Positions 1 through 6,961 of a stretch of 8,712 nt of DNA are shown in pieces. Under the pieces are notes generated by a model, which was not told where the DNA came from, made no database searches, and saw only the letters and a program-made list of their open reading frames with translations. Within the stretch, counting starts at the first letter, position 1. Every line of letters begins with the position of its first letter. The stretch comes from Candidatus Sulfotelmatobacter sp. (lineage in GTDB: Bacteria > Acidobacteriota > Terriglobia > Terriglobales > SbA1), in assembly GCA_030151135.1 (NCBI GenBank), contig JASLEQ010000162.1, forward strand, positions 1 through 8,712, given 5' to 3'. A program made the position numbers and the translations under genes.

Positions 1-36
1 TCGCAATTCTCCCTTCGATTCCGATACTTGAAATAG
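1..36 (+). CDS. C-terminal end of a probable outer-membrane beta-barrel protein (partial)
   Basis: Frame 1 is open from the window edge to a TAG at 34-36 and reads SQFSLRFRYLK. Hydrophobic or aromatic residues (F, L, F, Y) alternate with S and R, which is the pattern of the last transmembrane beta-strand of an outer-membrane barrel. Acidobacterial TonB-dependent, Oar-like receptors often end in a strand of this type, usually with a terminal aromatic residue; here L-K follows the Tyr. A terminator-like hairpin starts 13 bases after the stop, which fits a real gene end. Only 11 codons are visible, so the family is an inference and the reading could be chance. Confidence 0.4.
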   Translation, partial: SQFSLRFRYLK

Positions 37-48
37 AGCACGTTATTT

Positions 49-100
49 CGGGACGACGGTCTGGCGCTGGTACGTGGGGATTGTCACACCGTCGGTCCCG
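49..100 (+). terminator. Terminator-like hairpin after the upstream gene
   Basis: CGGGACGACGG (49-59) pairs with CCGTCGGTCCCG (89-100) over 11 bp with a single bulged G, plus one more T-A pair (60/88), around a loop of about 27 bases. It sits just after the stop codon at 34-36, where a transcription end is expected. There is no clear T-run after either arm, so it is not a classical intrinsic terminator; it could instead protect the 3' end of the mRNA or act with Rho. Confidence 0.4.
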
Positions 101-345
101 TTATGAGTTCAGGAATCAGGGTTTAGCTTCCCCCCATCCATCCCTAAGGCCGCGACGGATCACTGCAATGTCATGGATCCGCCGTTTTCAAGTCTCCGGC
201 TCGGCGCTGCGAGCGGGCGGCCGGCGAGGGCGCCGGAAAAGTAAAATATTCCACTGCTGGCCCCCGCAAACTTCACTTTTTGTCGGCAGGGGAGTATACA
301 TTCTTAACAATAGTATTGGTTTAGCTATCACTGGTTTTCCGCCGC
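101..345. other. Noncoding region upstream of the efflux operon
   Basis: I see no convincing gene on either strand here; the open frames in it are Arg/Pro-rich and lack recognisable content. Visible structure is minor: a CGGATC (156-161) / GATCCG (176-181) inverted repeat, a GC-rich block at about 199-237, and an AT-rich stretch from about 240 onward that contains the promoter listed at 272-300. The Cys-rich gene begins at 346. Confidence 0.5.
272..300 (+). promoter_or_regulatory. Candidate sigma70-type promoter of the efflux operon
   Basis: TTCACT (272-277) and TATACA (295-300) are separated by 17 bases, with four of six consensus matches in each box. The predicted transcript would start near 307 and give a leader of about 40 bases before the ATG at 346. 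The spacing is the normal 17 bases, not the 19-20 of MerR-type promoters. ATAC/GTAT half-sites overlap and follow the -10 region (about 296-319), but they are too imperfect to name an operator. Confidence 0.4.
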
Positions 346-690
346 ATGACTGGCAGCCAATGGCGATCGGCAGGTTCCCGCAGGTGCGTGGCGTGGTGCG
401 TCTCGCTGTGCATCGGCTTATTGCTGATGACGACGATCGCGCAGGCGCTGGACTGCTGCGAATTAGCGCCCACGAACACGGGGCATAACGTTTGCGGCGC
501 GCGGTCGGCTCCCGTATCTCCATCGGTTTGCCTGATCTGCGCCTCCGGCCACACCCCATCCTTAGTAGCTCCGATCATTTCGGTTACGGCACCGAGCCAA
601 GTCACCAGCGTCAGCCGCACGGTTGGACCGTCGGTTCATTCTGCCCTGCAGATGTTTGCCCTTCACGTTCGACCACCTCCAAGCCTGTAA
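346..690 (+). CDS. Small secreted Cys-rich protein heading the metal-efflux operon
   Basis: This is a 114-residue protein of unknown function. Residues 1-34 look like a Sec signal peptide: basic N-region, hydrophobic core (CIGLLLMTTIA) and an AQA cleavage site before L35. The mature part has Cys37, Cys38, Cys50, Cys62 and Cys65, with a CLICASGH motif (C-x2-C-x3-H69) suited to metal or thiol chemistry, and it ends in a Pro-rich RPPPSL tail. It lies 174 bases upstream of the TolC-family gene on the same strand, with no clear promoter between, so co-transcription is likely. By position and composition it resembles the short, poorly described periplasmic proteins found ahead of CzcCBA/CusCBA-type operons (DUF2946-like in flavour, not proven). 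A periplasmic metal-binding role is inference. No Shine-Dalgarno sequence is visible; ATG 346 is chosen because it gives a complete signal peptide. Confidence 0.6.
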   Translation: MTGSQWRSAGSRRCVAWCVSLCIGLLLMTTIAQALDCCELAPTNTGHNVCGARSAPVSPSVCLICASGHTPSLVAPIISVTAPSQVTSVSRTVGPSVHSALQMFALHVRPPPSL

Positions 691-803
691 AACTCTCTTC
701 TGTATCGGGGCTGCTCGCAAGCCATGCCTTGCCAGCGATGTATTGATGCCAATTGCGCTCGAAAAAGCAGCTCATGACCGCAAGTAGTCTATGGCGGAAG
801 CTG

Positions 804-860
804 CCTTCGAGCCCGCAGTTACCGCGATCCGCAGCAAGGGCCAGGCATTCTTTTCGAAGG
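804..860 (+). promoter_or_regulatory. Possible RBS-masking stem upstream of the TolC-family gene
   Basis: CCTTCGA (804-810) is the exact complement of TCGAAGG (854-860). The right arm contains most of the AAGGA ribosome-binding site (857-861) of the gene starting at 865. Pairing would cover the site and could lower translation of the outer-membrane component. The 43-base loop and 7-bp stem make this a weak prediction. Confidence 0.25.
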
Positions 861-864
861 AAAT

Positions 865-2124
865 ATGCAATCGCAGAAGCACGCTATCGCAGCCATTCTG
901 ATTGTGTTTGCCATGCCGGGCGCCCGCGCCCAGGCCCCGGTACGCATTACGCTGGAGCAGGCCATCGATTTGGCCGCCGCACATAACCACACGCTCAAGG
1001 CGACTCGAACGCAAATCCAGCAGAATCAGGCCCAGGAGATAACGGCGGCCCTGAGGCCGAATCCAAACCTGACGGCGGACACTCTGTTCATTCCGATCGA
1101 GCCGCAGAACTTCAATTCCAACATCATTTCGAACGTGACGGAATTCGACGTCGGCGTGAGTTATCTCTTCGAGCGTGGCGGCAAGCGACACCGCCGTCTC
1201 GATGCTGCGCGCGACGCGACCGGACAAACCATCTACCAGGTTTCCGACGCCGAGCGGACGCTGGTCTTCAATACGGCCCAGCAATTCATTACGGTGCAGC
1301 TGGCGGAATCGAACCTGGATTTGGCGAACCAGGACCTTGCCAGCTTTCAGCAGACGGTCGACATCGCCAAGATCCAGTACAAAGCGGGCGCCATCAGCGA
1401 AGGCGATCTGTTGAAGATCACCGTGCAGTTGCTGCAATTCCAGACAGACGTATCTTCCGCGAAGGTGGCCAAGTTGCAAGCGCTCGCCAGCCTGCGCGAA
1501 TTTCTAGGGTATGACGCCGTTCCAGCCAATTACGATGTGGAAGGTGATCTGACGTACCAACCACTGCAGCTCAATCGCGACGAACTTCTTCTCAAAGCAT
1601 TGAAGAATCGGCCCGACCTGCTGGCTGCGAACCAGGGCGTGCGCGCGGCCCAGAGTCAATACGCTCTAGCCAAAGCCAACGGCAAGGTGGACATCACCGG
1701 CGCGCTCACATACAGCCATGTGGCTGATGAAAGCACGCTTGGATTGACTGCCAGTTTTCCCATTCCAATCTTCGACCGGAACCAGGGCGAGATCGCGCGC
1801 ACGCAGTTTGCAAAGACCGCTGCGCAAGAAACCGCGGCCGCAGCAAGTGATACCGTCATCACCGATGTAAACAGCGCATACGAGGCCTTCAGCGGCGACC
1901 AGGAGGTCGTCAACCTCTATACGGGTGGTTATTTGAAGCAATCCCAGGATTCGCGCGACATCAGTGAATATGCGTACCACCGCGGCGCGGCGAGTCTTCT
2001 GGATTTCCTGGATGCCGAGCGCAGTTACCGCGCTACTCAACTGGCATATCGCCAGGCACTGGCAAGTTATCTCATTGCGGTTGAGCAGCTCAAAGAAGCG
2101 GTAGGAAGCAGAACGCTACCATGA
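865..2124 (+). CDS. TolC-family outer-membrane efflux channel (CzcC/CusC-like)
   Basis: This 419-residue protein is the outer-membrane duct of the tripartite RND pump encoded by the next two genes; it would form a trimeric barrel and periplasmic alpha-tunnel. Residues 1-24 are a signal peptide ending ARAQA, followed by ITLEQAIDLAAAHN, the standard opening of the outer-membrane efflux protein domain. The two repeats cover about 28-215 and 230-415. Family landmarks include RPNP (64-67), FERGGKR (102-108) and FPIPIFDRNQGE (298-309), the last in the second strand pair. Unlike E. coli CusC it has no lipobox Cys, so it is not a lipoprotein. Length is normal for the family. The start at 865 is supported by AAGGA at 857-861, slightly close to the ATG, and by the complete signal peptide. 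Its stop overlaps the adaptor gene's start. Confidence 0.93.
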   Translation: MQSQKHAIAAILIVFAMPGARAQAPVRITLEQAIDLAAAHNHTLKATRTQIQQNQAQEITAALRPNPNLTADTLFIPIEPQNFNSNIISNVTEFDVGVSYLFERGGKRHRRLDAARDATGQTIYQVSDAERTLVFNTAQQFITVQLAESNLDLANQDLASFQQTVDIAKIQYKAGAISEGDLLKITVQLLQFQTDVSSAKVAKLQALASLREFLGYDAVPANYDVEGDLTYQPLQLNRDELLLKALKNRPDLLAANQGVRAAQSQYALAKANGKVDITGALTYSHVADESTLGLTASFPIPIFDRNQGEIARTQFAKTAAQETAAAASDTVITDVNSAYEAFSGDQEVVNLYTGGYLKQSQDSRDISEYAYHRGAASLLDFLDAERSYRATQLAYRQALASYLIAVEQLKEAVGSRTLP

Positions 2125-3308
2125 TCAAGCACCTTAGCCATACTCATCAGATTCGTTCCCGCCACGTATATGTCGCAGCGCTGGTTGCGGTGATTGCGAT
2201 CGCGGGCAGCTGCGGCGATAACCAAAGCTCGGCTGGCGATCCGGGTATCTCCGGCCGCACGGCTGGTGACAAGGCGGCACTGTTTTCCGTATCTGGCGAT
2301 CAGATGAGTCATGTCCAGATTGTTACCGTCGCGCCCACTACGCTGACGCGTACCCTGCGTCTGACGGGTGCGGTCGCTTACAACGGATTCGCCACTACTC
2401 CAGTCATCACGCAGGTCGGAGGACCCGTCAGCCGTATCGTGGTCTCGCCGGGGGAAATTGTCCGGGCAGGACAACCGTTACTGTACGTAGCCAGTCCAGA
2501 TTTTTCCCAGATGCGTGCCACATACATGAAAGCCAACGATGCGTTCAAACTAGCGGACCGCGAGTATGCGCGCGCGAAAGATCTTTACGACCACCACGCC
2601 ATTGCGGAAAAAGATTTGATTGCCGCGGAGTCTGCGCGCAACCAGGCTGAAGCCGATCTGCAAGCCAGCGAGCAGGCGCTCCGCGTGCTTGGATTCAAGA
2701 GCCCCGACCAGGTCGTGCAGGCCCGCAGCTCTCCGGAGCTAGCCGTATTAGCTCCGATTGCCGGCGAAGTCGTCGAACGGCTCGTCGCTCCCGGACAGGT
2801 CATTCAAGCGGGAGTAACCCAGGCATTCACCATTTCCAACATGAGCATCGTGTGGGTCCTGGCGAATGTCTACCAGCAGGATCTTCCCTATGTGCGCATC
2901 GGCGACCCGGTGACGATTGTCACGGACTCTTATCCCGGAACCGACTTCCACGGAAAGATCTCGTATGTGGCGGCGGCGCTCGATCCCGCGACCCGCACGC
3001 TGCAAGCACGCATTGACGTGAAGAATCCCGGGGAGAAGCTGAAGAACAACATGTACGTGACTGCGCTGGTCCAGGCGGGAAAAGTTGCGAACGCGATCAC
3101 CGTTCCCAACGCCGCGGTACTGCGGAACGCGGAAAACGAACCGTTCGTTTACACGCTGGCCGGGCAGAACCAGTTTGCCATGCGGAGCGTAACGCTCGGG
3201 CAGACTTCCGAACAGACCACCGAAATAACGAGCGGGCTGGCGCAGGGCGACCGGGTTGTCGCCAACGGCAGCTTGTTCCTGCAGTTCGCAAATTCTCTAC
3301 AAAGATGA
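2121..3308 (+). CDS. Periplasmic adaptor (membrane fusion) lipoprotein of an RND metal efflux pump (CzcB/CusB-like)
   Basis: This 395-residue adaptor links the inner-membrane pump to the outer-membrane channel. Residues 17-30 are hydrophobic and followed by Cys31 (AGSC, then GD), a plausible lipobox, so it is probably anchored by lipid. Domains in order: first half of the lipoyl/barrel-sandwich (about 94-125, with VSPGEIVRAGQPLLYV), an alpha-helical hairpin rich in Ala/Glu (about 126-190), the second lipoyl half (207-232, APIAGEVVERLVAPGQ), a beta-barrel (about 240-318, including LDPATRTLQARIDVKNPG) and a membrane-proximal domain (about 325-390). The LDPATRT segment is typical of HlyD_D23/CzcB-type adaptors. 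The ATG shares ATGA with the upstream stop, and the nearest AGGA lies 14 bases upstream, so translation is probably coupled. I see no Met-rich metal site near the N-terminus as in CusB, nor a His-rich extension in the mature protein. Confidence 0.93.
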   Translation: MIKHLSHTHQIRSRHVYVAALVAVIAIAGSCGDNQSSAGDPGISGRTAGDKAALFSVSGDQMSHVQIVTVAPTTLTRTLRLTGAVAYNGFATTPVITQVGGPVSRIVVSPGEIVRAGQPLLYVASPDFSQMRATYMKANDAFKLADREYARAKDLYDHHAIAEKDLIAAESARNQAEADLQASEQALRVLGFKSPDQVVQARSSPELAVLAPIAGEVVERLVAPGQVIQAGVTQAFTISNMSIVWVLANVYQQDLPYVRIGDPVTIVTDSYPGTDFHGKISYVAAALDPATRTLQARIDVKNPGEKLKNNMYVTALVQAGKVANAITVPNAAVLRNAENEPFVYTLAGQNQFAMRSVTLGQTSEQTTEITSGLAQGDRVVANGSLFLQFANSLQR

Positions 3309-3369
3309 CACTCATGGCCCATCTACCGTTGACGTGCATGGCTCCATCGCCAGCCGGTGAGGACTGCGC

Positions 3370-6300
3370 ATGATCCATCGCACGGTTCAAGCCGCTCTGC
3401 GACAGCGTTTCCTCGTGATCATCTTCGTGGTGGCGCTTGCGATCTGGGGCGCGATTTCGTTCCAACGGATGCCGGTGGATGCATACCCCGATCTCTCGCC
3501 ACCGATGGTGGAGTTGATCACACAGTGGCCCGGCCACGCCGCCGAAGAGATGGAGCGTCTGGTTACGCTTCCTCTCGAAGTGGAGATGAACGGCGTGCCA
3601 CACCTGGTAGTGATGCGATCCATTTCGCTTTATGGACTGTCGGATCTCAGGCTCACTTTCCAGGAGGACACCGACGATTACTTTGCGCGTCAGGTCGTGT
3701 TTGAGCGCCTGGCCGACGTGACACTTCCCACTGGCGTTACCCCGAGCTTGGCGCCGCTATTCAGTCCGAGTGGCCTGGTGTACCGGTATGTCATCGAGAG
3801 TCCTGATCGCACTCCTCAGGATTTAAAGACCATCGAAGATTGGGTACTGGAGCGCGCCTACAAATCGATTCCCGGTGTTGCCGACGACTCCGGTTTCGGC
3901 GGCACCGTCATGCAATACCAGGTGCTCCTCGATCCATCGCGCATTTATGGCTATCACTTAACTCTTCCGCAGGTCATTCAAGCGCTGGCCAACAATAACG
4001 CGAATACGGGTGGCGGGTTCTATTCGCAAGGCGGACAGTTTTACTACGTGCGTGGGGTTGGACTCGTCCGTGATACCAAAGACATCGCCAACATCGTGGT
4101 GGGGAGCAATCACGGAACACCCGTGCGGGTGGGCGACATCGGCCAGGTGGTGATTGGGAACGCTCCTCGTTTGGGCGAGTTTGGTTTTCAGAAGAACGAT
4201 GACGCTGTCGAAGGCGTCATCTTGATGCGTCGCGGGGAGCAGGCACAGAACGTCCTGAAAGATGTCGAGGAAAAAACGCAACAACTGAACAAGTTGATCC
4301 TGCCCAAAGACGTGAAAGTGCGTCCTTTTTATGACCGCAGCGATCTGGTTGACCTGACTACCCGCACCGTAGAAGACAACTTGCTCCGCGGCATGATTCT
4401 GGTGTTCATCGTTCTGATCTTTTTCCTGGTCAGCATCCGGGCGGCCGTTATCGTCACGCTGACTATCCCGCTGGCTCTGCTTTTCAGCTTCATTCTGCTG
4501 CACGCGCAAAATCTTTCGGCCAATCTGCTATCGATCGGCGCAATCGATTTCGGAATCATCATCGATGGCACGGTTGTGATGATGGAGAACATTTATCGCG
4601 AATTAGCCGAGAGAACTGGCCAGGAATACAACCTGCACGAAGTCATTTTGCATGCCGCGCGCGATGTCGATCGTCCTATCTTCTATTCCGTTGCTGTCAT
4701 CATTGCGGGGTACCTGCCGATCTACGCGTTGAATGGCCCGTCGGGCAAGCTGTTTCACCCAATGGCCGACACGATGTCATTCGCATTGCTGGGAGCGTTA
4801 CTGCTCACTCTGACTTTGGTTCCGGTGCTGGCGTCGTACTGGTTCAGGAGCGGAGTGAAAGAGAGAGTCAATCGACCGTTTGAGGCCGTGAGGAGTTGGT
4901 ATGGCTCGAAATTAGCCTGGTGCCTGGACCGTCCATGGTTGACGATGTCGGTAGCCGCGGTAATTTTTGGCGCGACGCTTCTGCTCGTGCCCTTCATCGG
5001 CGGCGAATTCATGCCCAAGTTGGATGAAGGTGCGCTATGGGTCCGCGCCACCATGCCCTATACCATTTCATGGGAAGAGGCGGCCACGATCTCACCGCAG
5101 ATTCGCGACATCCTGATGTCTTATCCGCAGGTGACGATTGTCGGCTCAGAGCTGGGGCGGCCGGACGATGGCACCGATCCTACCGGATTCTTCAATTGCG
5201 AGTTTTATGTTGGACTGAAGCCTTATCGCGATAAAGCCTGGGGCGGGGACATTCACACCAAGGAAGAATTGATCGATTCGATCAACAAGCGGCTGATCAC
5301 GTTTCCCGGAATCATTTTCAATTACACGCAGCCCGCGGAAGATGCCGTCGACGAGGCGCTTACAGGGCTGAAGAGTTCTTTGGCCGTAAAAGTCTACGGC
5401 CCGGATCTGAACATCCTGCAAGACAAGGCGTTGCAGATCAAGAAAGTGTTAGAGGGGGTTCCGGGCTTTACGGAGTTGACCGTGGTCCGTGAACTGGGAC
5501 AACCGACCCTGGTCATCAACCCTGACCGCGAGAAGATTGCGCGTTACGGCATCAACGTTTCTGACGTGGAAGCCGTGATCCAGGCGGCGGTGGGCGGACA
5601 AGCGGCGACGCAAGTGATCCAGGGCGAGAAACTATTCGATCTTGTCGTACGCATGCAGCCGCAATTCCGGAGCACTCCCGATCAGATCGGTACTTTGCTG
5701 GTTGGAGCTCCCGATGGCGAGCAGATTCCGCTGAAAGAATTGGCGAGCATTCAGGAAAGCAATGGCGCGTCATTTATTTATCGCGAGAACAATTCACGCT
5801 ACATCGGAGTGCAATACAGCATTGAACACCGCGATCTGGAGCGGGCCGTGCGCGACGGCCAGGCAGCCGTGAACAAGGCCCTGAGTCTTCCTGAAGGTTA
5901 CTGGATGGACTGGGGCGGAGAGTACAGCCTGTTTCTTGCGGCCAAGCAACAACTCATCATCATCGGTCCGATCGCGATTCTGCTGATTTTCATGATCCTG
6001 TTTGCGCTATACGGCAATTTCAAGTTCCCTGTCACGATAGCGATAGGCGTGATCATGACGGAACCCGTGGGCGCTCTTATCGCACTGAAGCTGACGCATA
6101 CTCCCTTCAGTGTGTCATCCGTTCTTGGCTTGCTGGCGCTGCTCGGCGTGTCGGTGGAGACTGCGGTGATTCTTGTCTCGTATATCAACAAGCTGCGACT
6201 GGAGGGCAAAGATATTCGCACAGCGACCTACGAAGCTTCCCTTCTGCGTTTACGCCCGATCATGATGACGGCGCTGGTGGCATGTCTCGGCCTGTTGCCC

Positions 6301-6453
6301 GCCGCCTTATCGACCGGCATCGGCTCATCCACGCAGAAGCCATTTGCGATCGTCATTGTTGCCGGGCTGGTCTCGCGACTATTCCTTGGCTTCTTCGTGA
6401 ATCCGGTACTTTACGAGATGGTTGCCAGAAATGGCGATGTGCTGCAGGTGTAA
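3370..6453 (+). CDS. czcA: Heavy-metal RND efflux pump, CzcA/CusA family (HME-RND)
   Basis: This 1027-residue inner-membrane proton/metal antiporter drives the tripartite exporter. It has TM1 at about 14-32, a first porter domain (33-337), TM2-TM6 (341-490), TM7 (523-543) followed by GGEFMPKLDEG (544-554), a second porter domain, and TM8-TM12 from about 863. TM4 carries DFGIIIDGTVVMMEN (393-407). D393, D399 and E406 match the spacing of the essential CzcA residues D402, D408 and E415, and the DFG...DG...EN form is typical of Co/Zn/Cd/Ni pumps, unlike the AIGAMVDA form of Cu/Ag CusA. The periplasmic region that carries Met ligands in CusA reads FNCEF (608-612) and QPAEDAVDEALTGLK (654-668), without those Mets, so the substrate is uncertain. 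Length is close to family norm; there is no His-rich tail. GAGGA (3359-3363), six bases before the ATG, fixes the start. It lies 61 bases after the adaptor gene and is probably in the same mRNA. The symbol is by family, not proven orthology. Confidence 0.93.
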   Translation: MIHRTVQAALRQRFLVIIFVVALAIWGAISFQRMPVDAYPDLSPPMVELITQWPGHAAEEMERLVTLPLEVEMNGVPHLVVMRSISLYGLSDLRLTFQEDTDDYFARQVVFERLADVTLPTGVTPSLAPLFSPSGLVYRYVIESPDRTPQDLKTIEDWVLERAYKSIPGVADDSGFGGTVMQYQVLLDPSRIYGYHLTLPQVIQALANNNANTGGGFYSQGGQFYYVRGVGLVRDTKDIANIVVGSNHGTPVRVGDIGQVVIGNAPRLGEFGFQKNDDAVEGVILMRRGEQAQNVLKDVEEKTQQLNKLILPKDVKVRPFYDRSDLVDLTTRTVEDNLLRGMILVFIVLIFFLVSIRAAVIVTLTIPLALLFSFILLHAQNLSANLLSIGAIDFGIIIDGTVVMMENIYRELAERTGQEYNLHEVILHAARDVDRPIFYSVAVIIAGYLPIYALNGPSGKLFHPMADTMSFALLGALLLTLTLVPVLASYWFRSGVKERVNRPFEAVRSWYGSKLAWCLDRPWLTMSVAAVIFGATLLLVPFIGGEFMPKLDEGALWVRATMPYTISWEEAATISPQIRDILMSYPQVTIVGSELGRPDDGTDPTGFFNCEFYVGLKPYRDKAWGGDIHTKEELIDSINKRLITFPGIIFNYTQPAEDAVDEALTGLKSSLAVKVYGPDLNILQDKALQIKKVLEGVPGFTELTVVRELGQPTLVINPDREKIARYGINVSDVEAVIQAAVGGQAATQVIQGEKLFDLVVRMQPQFRSTPDQIGTLLVGAPDGEQIPLKELASIQESNGASFIYRENNSRYIGVQYSIEHRDLERAVRDGQAAVNKALSLPEGYWMDWGGEYSLFLAAKQQLIIIGPIAILLIFMILFALYGNFKFPVTIAIGVIMTEPVGALIALKLTHTPFSVSSVLGLLALLGVSVETAVILVSYINKLRLEGKDIRTATYEASLLRLRPIMMTALVACLGLLPAALSTGIGSSTQKPFAIVIVAGLVSRLFLGFFVNPVLYEMVARNGDVLQV

Positions 6454-6521
6454 CTCTTACGGGTTTGTGCAGCTTCTGGGGAAACGATTACCGGGCCCGC
6501 AACTCAGATGAGCTTCCTACT

Positions 6522-6776
6522 TCAAAGGGCGCACACTTCTTCCGGTGAACCGTAACCGCGACGGTACGCTGGTCCGCGGACTTCGTACGGCTTTAACTCA
6601 CTCCACCGCCATGCGCTGGAGGCACGCGGAGAGCCGCATGAACAGTACAAGATCCATCCGGACAAGCCCTTTTCTGCGATGGGCAACAGGTAAGACCCGT
6701 TGTTGTAGGGACTCGACCCGGGCAAATATCGAGTGTGACATTTCGGACACTCTACACAATGACGAACGCGCACCAT
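6522..6776 (-). CDS. Small putative zinc-ribbon protein of unknown function
   Basis: This is an 84-residue cytoplasmic-looking protein with no signal peptide or membrane segment. It opens MVRVRHCVECPKCHTRY: Cys7, Cys10 and Cys13 form C-x2-C-x2-C, and a second knuckle, CSCG (Cys45, Cys47), follows a hydrophobic strand (WILY). Together they look like a compact zinc ribbon. The C-terminal half has a WRWSELK...Y segment and ends GYGSPEE-VCAL. I recognise this layout (HCVECPKC, SPYNNGSY, CSCG, W-SELK, GYGSPEE) as a recurrent small hypothetical protein of Acidobacteriota, but no function is known to me. An RNA-, DNA- or protein-binding adaptor role is only a guess. The frame stays open upstream to 6848, but ATG 6776 matches the remembered family start; no good Shine-Dalgarno sequence is seen. 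It is convergent with the efflux operon, whose stop lies 68 bases away. Confidence 0.65.
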   Translation of the reverse strand: MVRVRHCVECPKCHTRYLPGSSPYNNGSYLLPIAEKGLSGWILYCSCGSPRASSAWRWSELKPYEVRGPAYRRGYGSPEEVCAL

Positions 6777-6896
6777 GAGATTACGCAGCACACTTCTACT
6801 GAAATCCACCCGCGCTGGAATCCCGCGAGCCCACCGGCAACCTGGCAAGCTCGCGGAGTTCTATGTGCGGAATAATCAAGTGACGGAACCGAGTTG

Positions 6897-6938
6897 GCAG
6901 CCGGGATGTCGTCCACGTTGGGAAGTCGACCCGGCTGC
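6897..6938 (-). terminator. 9-bp inverted repeat downstream of the HAF-repeat gene
   Basis: GCAGCCGGG (6897-6905) is the exact complement of CCCGGCTGC (6930-6938), with a 24-base loop. On the minus strand it begins 23 bases after the stop codon of the HAF gene, where a terminator is expected. No T-run follows on either strand, so it would be an atypical or Rho-assisted terminator, or an mRNA 3' stabiliser. The rest of the 185-base gap between the two minus-strand genes shows nothing clear. Confidence 0.35.
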
Positions 6939-6961
6939 GCCCATGCACCTGTAACCTCCGG

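Noticed and set aside
296..319. ATAC...GTAT half-sites near the efflux promoter as a CsoR, CopY or MerR operator.
   Set aside because: The arms are short and imperfect, and they match none of those consensus sites in spacing or sequence.
188..559. Minus-strand frame of 123 codons, and plus-strand frames at 81-488 and 492-746, competing with the Cys-rich small gene.
   Set aside because: None has a signal peptide, domain or ribosome-binding site, and all have Arg/Ser/Pro-heavy composition. The frame at 346-690 has a full signal peptide and Cys motif, so it was preferred.
772..1479. A 235-codon open frame on the minus strand.
   Set aside because: It lies opposite the TolC-family gene, whose frame has clear domain motifs. 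The antisense product is Arg/Leu/Gly-rich without recognisable features, as expected of a GC-biased shadow frame.
3097..3603. A 168-codon minus-strand frame spanning the adaptor/pump junction.
   Set aside because: It covers conserved coding sequence of two genes on the other strand and has an Arg-rich, low-information product.
3958..4509. A 183-codon open frame on the minus strand inside the pump gene.
   Set aside because: It is antisense to conserved HME-RND sequence including TM2-TM3. The product is His/Gln/Asp-rich and matches nothing I recognise.
3370..6453. Assignment of the pump to the copper/silver CusA group.
   Set aside because: TM4 has the DFG...DG...EN form instead of AIGAMVDA, and the three CusA methionine ligand positions are not conserved.
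6492..6499. Palindrome CGGGCCCG between the pump and the convergent zinc-ribbon gene as a terminator.
   Set aside because: It is a self-complementary 8-mer without a loop or T-run, and too short to count in GC-rich DNA.
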